Origin: Zestomonas insulae
Lineage (GTDB): Bacteria > Pseudomonadota > Gammaproteobacteria > Pseudomonadales > Pseudomonadaceae
DNA: 64,000 nucleotides
Direction of reading: 5' to 3'
NCBI RefSeq assembly: GCF_016901015.1
Contig: NZ_JAFEUP010000005.1
Span: forward strand, 186,001 to 250,000
Each line of letters begins with the position of its first letter. Position 1 is the first letter of the stretch. A program made the position numbers and the translations under genes. Positions 51,955 through 60,129 of the stretch are shown here, piece after piece. Below the pieces are notes generated by a model. The model was not told the origin of the DNA. It ran no database searches and saw nothing but the letters and a program-made list of their open reading frames with translations.

Positions 51955-53316
51955 CTACTCGCCATCCTTGCGCGCCGCATACTCGGCGCGGTCGATGCCG
52001 TGGCGGGCCAGCTTGTCGTAGAAGGTCTTGCGCGGGATACCCAGCGCTTCCAGGCTGGCGCGCACGTCGCCGGCGTTGGCGGCCAGCGCCTGGCGGATCA
52101 GTTCGGCTTCGTAGGCTTCCAGGCGTTCCGGCAAGCTGGCTTCCACCGCCGCCAGCGGCAGCGCCGCGCTGGGTGCCTCGCTGGGATTGAGGCCGAGCAC
52201 GCAGCGTTCGGCGAAATGCGCCAGCTCGCGCACGTTGCCCGGCCAATCGTGCTGGAACAGCTGACGGCGCAGGTCGGCGGTCAGCTCCGGGGCACCGAGC
52301 TTGAAGCGCGCCGCGGCGCGCTGACTGAAATGCGCGAACAGCAGCGGGATGTCCTCCTTGCGCTCGCGCAGCGGCGGGATGCTCAGGGTCACCACGTTCA
52401 GCCGGTAGTACAGGTCCTCGCGGAAATCGCCGCGCTGCGCCGGGTCGCCGAGGTCGATCTTCGCCGCCGCGACCACCCGCAGGTCCAGCGCGCGGTGCTC
52501 GTTGCTGCCCAGCGGCACCACCTCGCGCTGTTCGAGCACGCGCAGCAGGCGCACCTGCGCCGCCGCCGGCATGCTCTCGATCTCGTCGAGGAACAGCGTG
52601 CCGCCACTGGAATGCTCGATGCGGCCGATGCGTTTCTTCTGCGCGCCGGTGAAAGCGCCGGCCTCGTGACCGAACAGCTCGCTCTCGATCATGGTCTCCG
52701 GCAGCGCGCCGCAATTCACCGCGACGAAGTGCCCGCGGCTGCGCCGGCTCCAGTCGTGCAGCAGGCGCGCCACCACCTCCTTGCCGCTGCCGGTCTCGCC
52801 GGCGATCAGCACGTCGACGTCGGTGTCGGCGATGTGCCGCAAAGTACGGCGCAGGTGCTGCATGGCCGGGGTCTGGCCGAGCAGCGGCAGGCTCTCCTCG
52901 GCGCTCTCGGCGGCCAGCCGCAGGGCGCGATTCTCCAGCACCAGGCGGCGCTTCTCGGCGGCGCGCGCCACGCTCTGTACCAGACGCTCGGCGCCGTAGG
53001 GCTTGGCGATGAAGTCGTAGGCGCCGTTGTGCAGCGCTTCCACCGCCATGGGGATGTCGCCATGCCCGGTGATGAGGATCACCGGCAGGTCGGGATCCAG
53101 CGCCTTGAGACGGGCGAACAATTCCAGGCCGTCGATGCGCGGCATGCGCACGTCGCTGACCACCACCCCGGCAAAGTCGCGATCCAGGGCGGCCAGCGCA
53201 CTCTCCGCGTCGGCGAACGGCAGCACCTCGAAGCCAGCCAGTTCCAGGCTCTGCTGGTTGGCGGCACGCAGCTCGGCATCGTCGTCGACGAAGGCCACGG
53301 GGGGGCGAATTTCCAT
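51955..53316 (-). CDS. dctD: C4-dicarboxylate response regulator DctD
   Basis: 453 residues, NtrC-family activator. The receiver domain has phospho-acceptor Asp55 (VVSDVRMP) and acidic pocket Asp11-13. The AAA+ domain has Walker A GETGSGKE, the sigma-54 contact loop GAFTGA and Walker B GGTLFLDEIE. The C-terminal Fis-type helix-turn-helix (GDVRASLEALGIPRKTFYDKL) binds DNA. It begins 2 bp after dctB. The sensor partner and the divergent dctA with a sigma-54 promoter support the assignment. Confidence 0.93.
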   Translation of the reverse strand: MEIRPPVAFVDDDAELRAANQQSLELAGFEVLPFADAESALAALDRDFAGVVVSDVRMPRIDGLELFARLKALDPDLPVILITGHGDIPMAVEALHNGAYDFIAKPYGAERLVQSVARAAEKRRLVLENRALRLAAESAEESLPLLGQTPAMQHLRRTLRHIADTDVDVLIAGETGSGKEVVARLLHDWSRRSRGHFVAVNCGALPETMIESELFGHEAGAFTGAQKKRIGRIEHSSGGTLFLDEIESMPAAAQVRLLRVLEQREVVPLGSNEHRALDLRVVAAAKIDLGDPAQRGDFREDLYYRLNVVTLSIPPLRERKEDIPLLFAHFSQRAAARFKLGAPELTADLRRQLFQHDWPGNVRELAHFAERCVLGLNPSEAPSAALPLAAVEASLPERLEAYEAELIRQALAANAGDVRASLEALGIPRKTFYDKLARHGIDRAEYAARKDGE

Positions 53317-53318
53317 GC

Positions 53319-55154
53319 TTAGACGGCCTTCTGCAAATACACGGTGAAACGGGTTCCGGCGACGCTGCTGGCAACTTCGATACGCCCGCCGAACTCGCCG
53401 ATGATGTCCTTGGAGATCACCAGGCCGAGGCCCAGACCGCCTTCCTTGGAGGTGTTGAAGGGGGTGAACAGCGCCGCCATGATCGCCTCGGGAATGCCGC
53501 CGCCGTTGTCGCTGACGATCAGCGCCACACCCTCTTCCTGCTCGCTGACGCTGACTTCGACGCGCCCGTCCGGATGGTTCTCCACCGCCTCCAAAGCGTT
53601 CTGCAGCAGGTTGATCAGCACCTGTTCGAGGCGAATGCGCGTGCCCATCACGCGCAACTCGGCCGCCGGCTTAACCACGTCGATGCGCCCGTAGCGCTGG
53701 CGGAAGCGGCTGCCGAGCAATAGCAGCGCGCCGTCGATGACTTCCACCAAAGGGATCGGCTCGATCGCCCGCTGGCCCTTGCGGGAGAAGCTGCGCAGCT
53801 CGTCGGTGATGGTGCCGATGCGTTCGGTGAGGCTGGCGATCTGTTCCAGGTTGCGCCCGGCCTGCTCGCCGTTGTCGCGGCTGAGGAAGGTCCGCGCGTT
53901 GTCGGCGTAGCTGCGGATCGCCGCCACCGGCTGGTTGATCTCGTGCGCCACGCCGGCGGCGACCTGCCCGAGGATCGCCAGGCGGTTGGCCTGCACCAGC
54001 TCCTGCTGCACCGACTGCAGGCTGGCCTCGGCCTTCAGGCGTTCGTCGATCTGCTCCTGCAACTCGTCGCGTGCGCGACTCAGCTGCTGGGTGCGCTCGA
54101 TCACCCGGCGCTCCAGTTCCAGGCGCGCCTGCTCCTGCTCGGTGGCGCGCTGAATCGCCTTCTGCCGGCGGTAGAGGACGAACGCGGCGAGGCCGAGCAG
54201 CAGGCCGAGGCCGAACAGCGCCAGGCTGCGACTCTCGCGCATCGCCCCCTGCACCGCCTGGGCGGTCGGCACCAGCAGGTTGAGGCGCCAGCCGGTGGCC
54301 GGCACCGCAGTGCTGACGCGCAGGAACTCGGCCGGCGCGGCGGCGCCCGGCAGCTGCGCGCGCACCACATCCGGCTCGCCTTGCGGGGTGCGCGGCTCGA
54401 TCGGCAGCGGCGCCAGCGAGGCGTCGCCGAACTGCAGGCTCTCGCGGATCGCCCCCTGCTGCTCGGCGGCCACCGGCGCCAGGGTCATGAAGCGCCACGC
54501 CGGGCGGCTGGTGATCAGCACGATGCCGCGCGTGTCGGTGACGTAGCTGCTGTCGTCGGCGCGCTGCCAGTCGTGCTCGACGTCGTCGAACTCGAGCTTG
54601 ACCACCACCACGCCGAGCATCCCCGCCGGCCCCTCGACGCGCCGCGAGATGTACAGCCCGGGGCGCTTGCTGACGCTGCCCAGCGCGTAGTGCTCGGCGC
54701 TGCCTTCGGCGGCGGCCTGGCGGTAGTAGGCGCGGAAGTCGTAGCGGCTGCCGACGAAGCTGGTCGGCTCGCGCCAGTTGCTCGACGCCACGGCCAGGCC
54801 GCCGGCGTCCAGCAGGTAGATCACCGAGGCGCGCGTGCCGGCCAGCAGGCTCTCGAACTTCTGGTCGATGCGCCGCAGCGCGGCGGCGTTGCGCGACACC
54901 AGGGCATCGCGGATGTCGCGGTCCTGGGCCAGCACGAAGGGCAGCGAGCGCTGCTTCTCCAGCACGGTGCGCAGCACCACGCTGTTGAGGTCGGCATCGC
55001 GACGCGCGCGTTCGGCGAGTTCGTCGTAGGCCTGGCGGCGGCCGTGCTCGCCGGCCAGCCACAGGCTCAGCACGGCGAGCAGCACGGCGAACAGGCCGAA
55101 CAGCCACCAGGCGCGTCGGCGCCCGTGCCGGGTACTCGGGTCGAATCCGCTCAT
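53319..55154 (-). CDS. dctB: C4-dicarboxylate sensor histidine kinase DctB
   Basis: 611 residues. Two transmembrane helices (about 16-36 and 330-350) flank a periplasmic double-PAS (dCache-like) sensor domain; a coiled coil of about 70 residues leads to the kinase core. H-box His404 (GVAHEINQPVAAIRSY), N box (LINLLQNALEAV), DNGGGIP and GLGLGLVIS are intact. DctB senses succinate, fumarate and malate. ATG at 55154 starts just before the first helix; upstream extension would overlap the regulatory region. Confidence 0.92.
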   Translation of the reverse strand: MSGFDPSTRHGRRRAWWLFGLFAVLLAVLSLWLAGEHGRRQAYDELAERARRDADLNSVVLRTVLEKQRSLPFVLAQDRDIRDALVSRNAAALRRIDQKFESLLAGTRASVIYLLDAGGLAVASSNWREPTSFVGSRYDFRAYYRQAAAEGSAEHYALGSVSKRPGLYISRRVEGPAGMLGVVVVKLEFDDVEHDWQRADDSSYVTDTRGIVLITSRPAWRFMTLAPVAAEQQGAIRESLQFGDASLAPLPIEPRTPQGEPDVVRAQLPGAAAPAEFLRVSTAVPATGWRLNLLVPTAQAVQGAMRESRSLALFGLGLLLGLAAFVLYRRQKAIQRATEQEQARLELERRVIERTQQLSRARDELQEQIDERLKAEASLQSVQQELVQANRLAILGQVAAGVAHEINQPVAAIRSYADNARTFLSRDNGEQAGRNLEQIASLTERIGTITDELRSFSRKGQRAIEPIPLVEVIDGALLLLGSRFRQRYGRIDVVKPAAELRVMGTRIRLEQVLINLLQNALEAVENHPDGRVEVSVSEQEEGVALIVSDNGGGIPEAIMAALFTPFNTSKEGGLGLGLVISKDIIGEFGGRIEVASSVAGTRFTVYLQKAV

Positions 55155-55187
55155 GCGCCTGCCGCCGTGGATGGGGGAAGGAAAGTC

Positions 55188-55205
55188 TGCGCCGAATTCC
55201 GCACA
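55188..55205. promoter_or_regulatory. DctD upstream activator site 1
   Basis: TGCGCCGAATTCCGCACA is an 18-bp near-palindrome (centre between 55196 and 55197). It resembles the dyads bound by rhizobial DctD, of which the half site is TGTGCGGA. Confidence 0.72.
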
Positions 55206-55219
55206 CAGCTCAACTGCCC

Positions 55220-55237
55220 TGTGCGGATATTCGCCCA
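55220..55237. promoter_or_regulatory. DctD upstream activator site 2
   Basis: TGTGCGGATATTCGCCCA is a second 18-bp dyad in the same style. Its centre is 32 bp from that of site 1, about three helical turns, so two DctD dimers would bind on one face of the DNA. Confidence 0.72.
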
Positions 55238-55282
55238 AACGCCCCGACAAAGCAGTCTTCCTGACGAATACTTATCGTTATT

Positions 55283-55295
55283 TATCAATCAGTTA
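55283..55295. promoter_or_regulatory. IHF site in the dctA control region
   Basis: TATCAATCAGTTA matches the IHF consensus WATCAANNNNTTR at every position and lies in an A+T-rich patch between the activator sites and the -24/-12 promoter, where a bend is needed. Confidence 0.72.
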
Positions 55296-55312
55296 TGTGA
55301 TTAGCGCAAAGC

Positions 55313-55328
55313 TGGCGCGCGGCTTGCT
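55313..55328 (+). promoter_or_regulatory. Sigma-54 (-24/-12) promoter of dctA
   Basis: TGGCGCGCGGCTTGCT fits the RpoN consensus TGGCACG-N4-TTGCW with the invariant GG and GC 10 bp apart. Transcription would start near 55339-55341, about 65 nt before the dctA ATG. Confidence 0.85.
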
Positions 55329-55405
55329 CTGGGCTTGGGCAACGAAGTCTGCGGCTTCGTCACCGTTCGACTACCTGGGCCTGGCAGGCCCCCGGAGATA
55401 TAACA

Positions 55406-56746
55406 ATGAGCCCTGTGCAACTCGCTGCCGACCTTCCGCCGGCCAAGAAAGCGCCTCTCTACACCCACCTGTACTTCCAGGTCCTGCTGGCCATTTTCAT
55501 CGGCATCCTGCTCGGGCATTTCTACCCGCAGCTCGGGGAAGCGATGAAGCCGCTCGGCGATGCCTTCATCAAGCTGGTGAAGATGATCATCGCCCCGGTG
55601 ATCTTCCTGACCATCGCCACCGGCATCGCCGGGATGAGCGACATGAAGAAGGTCGGTCGCGTCGCCGGCAAGGCGATGCTGTACTTCCTGACCTTCTCGA
55701 CGCTGGCCCTGGTGGTCGGCCTGGTGGTCGGCAACGTGGTGCAGCCGGGCGCCGGCATGCACATCAGCGCCGCCTCGCTGGATCCCAAGGCGGTCGCCGA
55801 TTTCGCCGCCAAGGCGCATGAGCAGAGCATCGTCGGCTTCCTCAGCAACATCATCCCGACCACCATCGTCGGCGCCTTCGCCTCCGGCGACATCCTCCAG
55901 GTGCTGTTCTTCTCGGTGCTGTTCGGCATCGCCCTGGCGCTGGTCGGCGACAAGGGCACCCCGGTGGTGAACTTCCTCCAGGCCCTGGTCGCGCCGGTGT
56001 TCAAGCTGGTGGCGATCCTCATGAAAGCCGCACCGATCGGCGCGTTCGGCGCCATGGCCTTCACCATCGGCAAGTACGGCATTGGCTCGGTGGCCAACCT
56101 CGCCATGCTGATCGCCACCTTCTACCTCACCGCGCTGCTGTTCGTGGTCGTGGTGCTCGGTGCGGTGGCGCGCTACAACGGCTTCTCGATCTTCGCGCTG
56201 ATCCGCTACATCAAGGAAGAACTGCTGCTGGTGCTCGGCACCAGCTCCTCGGAAGCGGCGCTGCCGACCCTCATGGACAAGATGGAGAAGGCCGGCTGCA
56301 AGCGCTCGGTGGTCGGCCTGGTGATCCCCACCGGCTACTCGTTCAACCTCGACGGCACCAACATCTACATGACCCTGGCCGCGCTGTTCATCGCCCAGGC
56401 CACCGACACGCCGCTGGCGCTGAGCGACCAGATCCTCCTCCTGCTGGTCGCCATGCTCAGCTCCAAGGGCGCAGCGGGCATCACCGGCGCCGGCTTCATC
56501 ACCCTCGCCGCGACCCTCTCGGTGGTGCCGGCGGTGCCGGTCGCCGGCATGGCGCTGATCCTCGGCATCGACCGCTTCATGTCCGAGTGCCGCGCACTGA
56601 CCAACCTGGTCGGTAACGCCGTAGCGACCATCGTCGTGGCGCGCTGGGAAGGCGAGCTGGACAAGGACCAACTGGCCCACGCCATGCGCCGCCCGGCCGC
56701 GCTGCCGGCCACCCCGGTCAACGCCGCGCTGTCGCAAGCGGCCTGA
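55406..56746 (+). CDS. dctA: C4-dicarboxylate/proton (or sodium) symporter DctA
   Basis: 446 residues, dicarboxylate/amino acid:cation symporter family. The serine-rich hairpin LGTSSSEAALPTL, the substrate motif GYSFNLDGTNIYMTLA and the second hairpin MLSSKGAAGITGAGF are intact in an eight-helix layout. It imports succinate, fumarate and malate. Its divergent position from dctBD and the sigma-54 control region upstream argue for dicarboxylates rather than glutamate. GGAG lies before the ATG. Confidence 0.95.
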   Translation: MSPVQLAADLPPAKKAPLYTHLYFQVLLAIFIGILLGHFYPQLGEAMKPLGDAFIKLVKMIIAPVIFLTIATGIAGMSDMKKVGRVAGKAMLYFLTFSTLALVVGLVVGNVVQPGAGMHISAASLDPKAVADFAAKAHEQSIVGFLSNIIPTTIVGAFASGDILQVLFFSVLFGIALALVGDKGTPVVNFLQALVAPVFKLVAILMKAAPIGAFGAMAFTIGKYGIGSVANLAMLIATFYLTALLFVVVVLGAVARYNGFSIFALIRYIKEELLLVLGTSSSEAALPTLMDKMEKAGCKRSVVGLVIPTGYSFNLDGTNIYMTLAALFIAQATDTPLALSDQILLLLVAMLSSKGAAGITGAGFITLAATLSVVPAVPVAGMALILGIDRFMSECRALTNLVGNAVATIVVARWEGELDKDQLAHAMRRPAALPATPVNAALSQAA

Positions 56747-56766
56747 CCCCTCCCTCGCCCTACCGC

Positions 56767-56791
56767 CAACGCCCGACTCGCTCGGGCGTTG
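56767..56791 (+). terminator. Hairpin after dctA
   Basis: CAACGCCCGA pairs with TCGGGCGTTG around five bases, 21 bp past the dctA stop. The T run is poor (TGCTGTCT). Confidence 0.55.
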
Positions 56792-57007
56792 TGCTGTCTG
56801 GCTTGCCGACCGCCAGCCTTTCCCCGGTGGCCGCCGGCGGCGTAGAATCGGGCTATCTCTCGCCAATCATCCTCCGGCGGGCTTGTGAGCCCGGGCGGTG
56901 CGGACGGTGATCCCGTCTCGACCAACGCCCCTCGTGTCGCGCGACGATCCACCGCCGACCCGCTCGCAACACATCAATGCTTCCCTGATTAGCCGCAGGA
57001 AACCGTC

Positions 57008-58846
57008 ATGCCTGATTACCGCTCGAAAACCTCCACCCACGGCCGCAACATGGCCGGCGCCCGCGCCCTGTGGCGCGCCACCGGGATGAAGGACGAAGAC
57101 TTCAAGAAGCCGATCATCGCCATCGCCAACTCCTTCACCCAGTTCGTGCCCGGCCACGTGCACCTGAAGGACCTCGGCCAGCTGGTCGCCCGCGAGATCG
57201 AGAAGCACGGCGGCGTGGCCAAGGAATTCAACACCATCGCGGTCGACGACGGCATCGCCATGGGCCACGACGGCATGCTCTATTCGCTGCCGAGCCGCGA
57301 GATCATCGCCGACTCCGTGGAGTACATGGTCAACGCGCACTGCGCCGACGCCATCGTCTGCATCTCCAATTGCGACAAGATCACCCCCGGCATGCTGATG
57401 GCCGCCCTGCGCCTGAACATCCCGGTGGTGTTCGTCTCCGGCGGGCCGATGGAAGCCGGCAAGACCAAGCTGGCCAGCCATGGTCTGGACCTGGTCGACG
57501 CGATGGTCGTTGCCGCTGACGATTCCTGCTCCGATGAGAAGGTCGCCGAGTACGAGCGCAGCGCCTGCCCGACCTGCGGTTCCTGCTCCGGCATGTTCAC
57601 CGCCAACTCGATGAACTGCCTGATGGAAGCCCTCGGCCTGGCCCTGCCGGGCAACGGTTCGACCCTGGCCACGCACAGCGACCGCGAGCAGCTGTTCCTG
57701 CGCGCCGGGCGTCTGGCCGTCGAGCTGTGCCAGCGTTACTACGGCGAGAACGACGAGTCAGTGCTGCCGCGCAACGTCGCCAACTTCAAATCGTTCGAAA
57801 ACGCCATGACCCTGGACATCGCCATGGGTGGCTCGACCAACACCATCCTGCACCTGCTGGCCGCCGCCCAGGAGGCCGAGCTGGCCTTCGACCTGCGCGA
57901 CATCGATCGCCTGTCGCGCAAGGTGCCGCAGCTGTGCAAGGTGGCGCCGAACATCCAGAAGTACCACATGGAAGACGTACACCGCGCCGGCGGGATTTTC
58001 TCGATCCTCGGCGAGCTGGCGCGTGGCGGCCTGCTGCACACCGACGTGCCGACCATCCACAGCCCGTCGATGCTCGATGCCATCGCCCAGTGGGACATCA
58101 CCCAGACCAGCGACGAGAAGGTCCACACCTTCTTCAAGGCCGGCCCGGCCGGTATCCCGACGCAGACCGCGTTCAGCCAGTCGACCCGTTGGGACACCGT
58201 CGACGACGACCGCGCCGAAGGCTGCATCCGCAGCGTCGCCAACGCCTACTCGCAGGAAGGCGGTCTGGCCGTGCTGTACGGCAACATCGCCCTAGACGGC
58301 TGCGTGGTGAAGACCGCCGGCGTCGACGAGTCGATCCACGTGTTCGAAGGCACGGCGAAGATATTCGAAAGCCAGGACAGCGCGGTGCGCGGCATCCTCG
58401 CCGACGAAGTGAAGGCCGGTGACATCGTGATCATCCGCTACGAAGGTCCGAAAGGCGGCCCGGGCATGCAGGAAATGCTCTATCCGACCAGCTACCTGAA
58501 GTCCAAGGGCCTGGGCAAGGATTGCGCGCTGCTCACCGACGGGCGCTTCTCCGGCGGCACCTCGGGCCTGTCGATCGGCCACGCCTCGCCGGAAGCCGCC
58601 GCGGGCGGCGCCATCGGCCTGGTGCAGGACGGCGACAAGGTGCTGATCGATATCCCCAACCGCAGCATCAACCTGCTGATCTCCGATGACGACCTGGCCG
58701 CGCGCCGCGTCGAGCAGGACAAGAAGGGCTGGAAGCCGGTCGCCCCGCGCGCGCGCAAGGTGACCACTGCCCTGAAGGCCTACGCCCTGCTGGCCACCAG
58801 CGCCGACAAGGGCGCGGTGCGCGACAAGGCGCTGCTCGACGGCTAA
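57008..58846 (+). CDS. ilvD: Dihydroxy-acid dehydratase
   Basis: 612 residues. It dehydrates dihydroxy-isovalerate and dihydroxy-methylvalerate in valine, leucine and isoleucine synthesis and contains an iron-sulfur cluster. Cluster cysteines fall in VCISNCDK and ACPTCGSCSGMFTANSM; the C-terminal LLTDGRFSGGTSG motif is typical. AGGAA precedes the ATG. A -10-like TAGAAT at 56843-56848 lies 160 bp upstream; the leader between them shows no clear attenuator or leader peptide. Confidence 0.97.
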   Translation: MPDYRSKTSTHGRNMAGARALWRATGMKDEDFKKPIIAIANSFTQFVPGHVHLKDLGQLVAREIEKHGGVAKEFNTIAVDDGIAMGHDGMLYSLPSREIIADSVEYMVNAHCADAIVCISNCDKITPGMLMAALRLNIPVVFVSGGPMEAGKTKLASHGLDLVDAMVVAADDSCSDEKVAEYERSACPTCGSCSGMFTANSMNCLMEALGLALPGNGSTLATHSDREQLFLRAGRLAVELCQRYYGENDESVLPRNVANFKSFENAMTLDIAMGGSTNTILHLLAAAQEAELAFDLRDIDRLSRKVPQLCKVAPNIQKYHMEDVHRAGGIFSILGELARGGLLHTDVPTIHSPSMLDAIAQWDITQTSDEKVHTFFKAGPAGIPTQTAFSQSTRWDTVDDDRAEGCIRSVANAYSQEGGLAVLYGNIALDGCVVKTAGVDESIHVFEGTAKIFESQDSAVRGILADEVKAGDIVIIRYEGPKGGPGMQEMLYPTSYLKSKGLGKDCALLTDGRFSGGTSGLSIGHASPEAAAGGAIGLVQDGDKVLIDIPNRSINLLISDDDLAARRVEQDKKGWKPVAPRARKVTTALKAYALLATSADKGAVRDKALLDG

Positions 58847-58867
58847 GCCGCTGCGCCTGCGTCAACG

Positions 58868-58894
58868 AAAGCCCGGCCCAGTGCCGGGCTTTTT
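58868..58894 (+). terminator. ilvD terminator
   Basis: GCCCGGC pairs with GCCGGGC around a five-base loop, flanked by AAA and TTTTT. Confidence 0.9.
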
Positions 58895-58937
58895 GTTGCG
58901 CCCATCCTGGCTATCGCTGCGCCCCAGGTGCCCCCGC

Positions 58938-59057
58938 CCCTCACCCCAACCCTCTCCCGGAGGGAGAGGGAGCTGTCCGTGTCAGGCGGACGGCCGAATG
59001 TCACTGCGTGGCACCGCGCGGCTCCCTCTCCCACTGGGAGAGGGCTAGGGTGAGGGA
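58938..59057. repeat. Paired CCCTCACC-type intergenic repeat, copy 1
   Basis: CCCTCACCCCAACCCTCTCC at 58938-58957 and its inverted partner ending GGTGAGGGA at 59057 flank a 50-bp spacer; each arm also contains a small hairpin (CTCTCCC-GG-A-GGGAGAG). A second copy of the same layout is at 63729-63837. Confidence 0.88.
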
Positions 59058-59083
59058 ACATGCCCATTGCGAGCCCCATGCCC

Positions 59084-59536
59084 ATGAAGATCGGCCTGAT
59101 TTCCGACACCCACGGCCTGCTGCGCCCCGAGGCGCTGGCGGCGCTGGCCGGCTGCGTGCAGATCATCCATGCCGGCGATATCGGCAAGCCGGAAATCCTC
59201 GCCAGCTTGGCCGAGATCGCTCCGCTGCATGCGGTGCGTGGCAACAACGACCACGGCGACTGGGCCGCTGCGCTGCCACATAGCCTGGACCTGCAATTCG
59301 AAGGAGTGCGCTTGTTCGTCGTACATGAACCGGCGCATGTGCCGGACGACCTAGCGGCGCGCGGTGTGCAGGTGGTGATCTGCGGCCATTCGCACCAACC
59401 ACTGATCGAGCAGCGCGGCGCCCTGCTACACATCAACCCGGGCAGTGCCGGGCCGCGACGCTTCAAGCTGCCGATCACGCTAGGGCTGTTGCACCTCGAC
59501 GGCGATCAGCTGCGCGCTGAGTTGATCGAGTTGTAG
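59084..59536 (+). CDS. YfcE/MJ0936-type metallophosphoesterase
   Basis: 150 residues from ATG 59084. Metal motifs DTHG, GDIGKPE, GNNDHG and GHSHQP are in the right order. Small bacterial members are phosphodiesterases of unknown natural substrate. In-frame ATGs also occur at 59060 and 59078; 59084 (MKIGLISDTHG) gives the family-like N-terminus and keeps the gene clear of the repeat that ends at 59057. Confidence 0.9.
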   Translation: MKIGLISDTHGLLRPEALAALAGCVQIIHAGDIGKPEILASLAEIAPLHAVRGNNDHGDWAAALPHSLDLQFEGVRLFVVHEPAHVPDDLAARGVQVVICGHSHQPLIEQRGALLHINPGSAGPRRFKLPITLGLLHLDGDQLRAELIEL

Positions 59537-59543
59537 GAGCGCC

Positions 59544-60065
59544 TTACGGCGCGCGGCGCTCCCACACCTCGAAGGCATACGCCGGCGTTTCGCCCTGGGC
59601 GACGTGCTCGATGCTCGACGCCAGGTGCCATTCGCCAGCCGGCACCTCGGGGAAGAACGCGTCACCGGCCGGGCTCAGGCCGACGCGGGTCAGGTACAAC
59701 CGCTCGGCCAGCGGCAGCGCCTCGCCGTACAGCTGCGCACCGCCGATCAGCATCAGTTCCTCGGCCTCCTCGGCGCGCGCCCAGGCCTCGGCGCGCAGCA
59801 GCGCATCCTCCAGCGAGGCGAACACTTCGGCGCCCTCCAGCTGCAGGCCCGGCTGGCGGCTGACCACCAGATTGAGGCGCCCCGGCAGCGGCCGCCCCAG
59901 CGAGTCCCAGGTCTTGCGGCCCATGATGATCGGCTTGCCGAGGGTCAGCGCCTTGAAGTGCTTAAGGTCGGCCGGCAGGTGCCAGGGCATGCGGTTGTCG
60001 ATGCCGATCGCGCGGTTCTCGGCCAGCGCGGCGATCATCGCCAGCGGCAGTCGGGCTGCAGTCAT
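59544..60065 (-). CDS. folA: Dihydrofolate reductase
   Basis: 173 residues. AIGIDNRMPWHLPADLKHF contains the substrate-binding acidic residue region (usual Asp27 equivalent lies in LPADLKHFK), and IIMGRKTWDSLG and LMLIGGAQLYGEAL bind NADPH. It reduces dihydrofolate to tetrahydrofolate. ATG at 60065 with TGGAG upstream fits the family length; an extended frame upstream is not supported. Convergent with the phosphoesterase gene, 7 bp apart. Confidence 0.96.
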   Translation of the reverse strand: MTAARLPLAMIAALAENRAIGIDNRMPWHLPADLKHFKALTLGKPIIMGRKTWDSLGRPLPGRLNLVVSRQPGLQLEGAEVFASLEDALLRAEAWARAEEAEELMLIGGAQLYGEALPLAERLYLTRVGLSPAGDAFFPEVPAGEWHLASSIEHVAQGETPAYAFEVWERRAP

Positions 60066-60129
60066 GGGGGCTCCAGAAAGTCGAAAAAAACGGGACCGGC
60101 GCAGCATACCAGCCGCGCCGGCCGCTGCG

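Noticed and set aside
56849..57007. Attenuator or leader peptide for ilvD
   Set aside because: No run of branched-chain codons and no alternating terminator structure.
59536..59562. GGAGCGCC/GGCGCTCC inverted repeat at the end of the phosphoesterase gene and folA
   Set aside because: It overlaps the folA coding end and lacks a T run, so it is not a convincing terminator; a degenerate repeat relic is possible.
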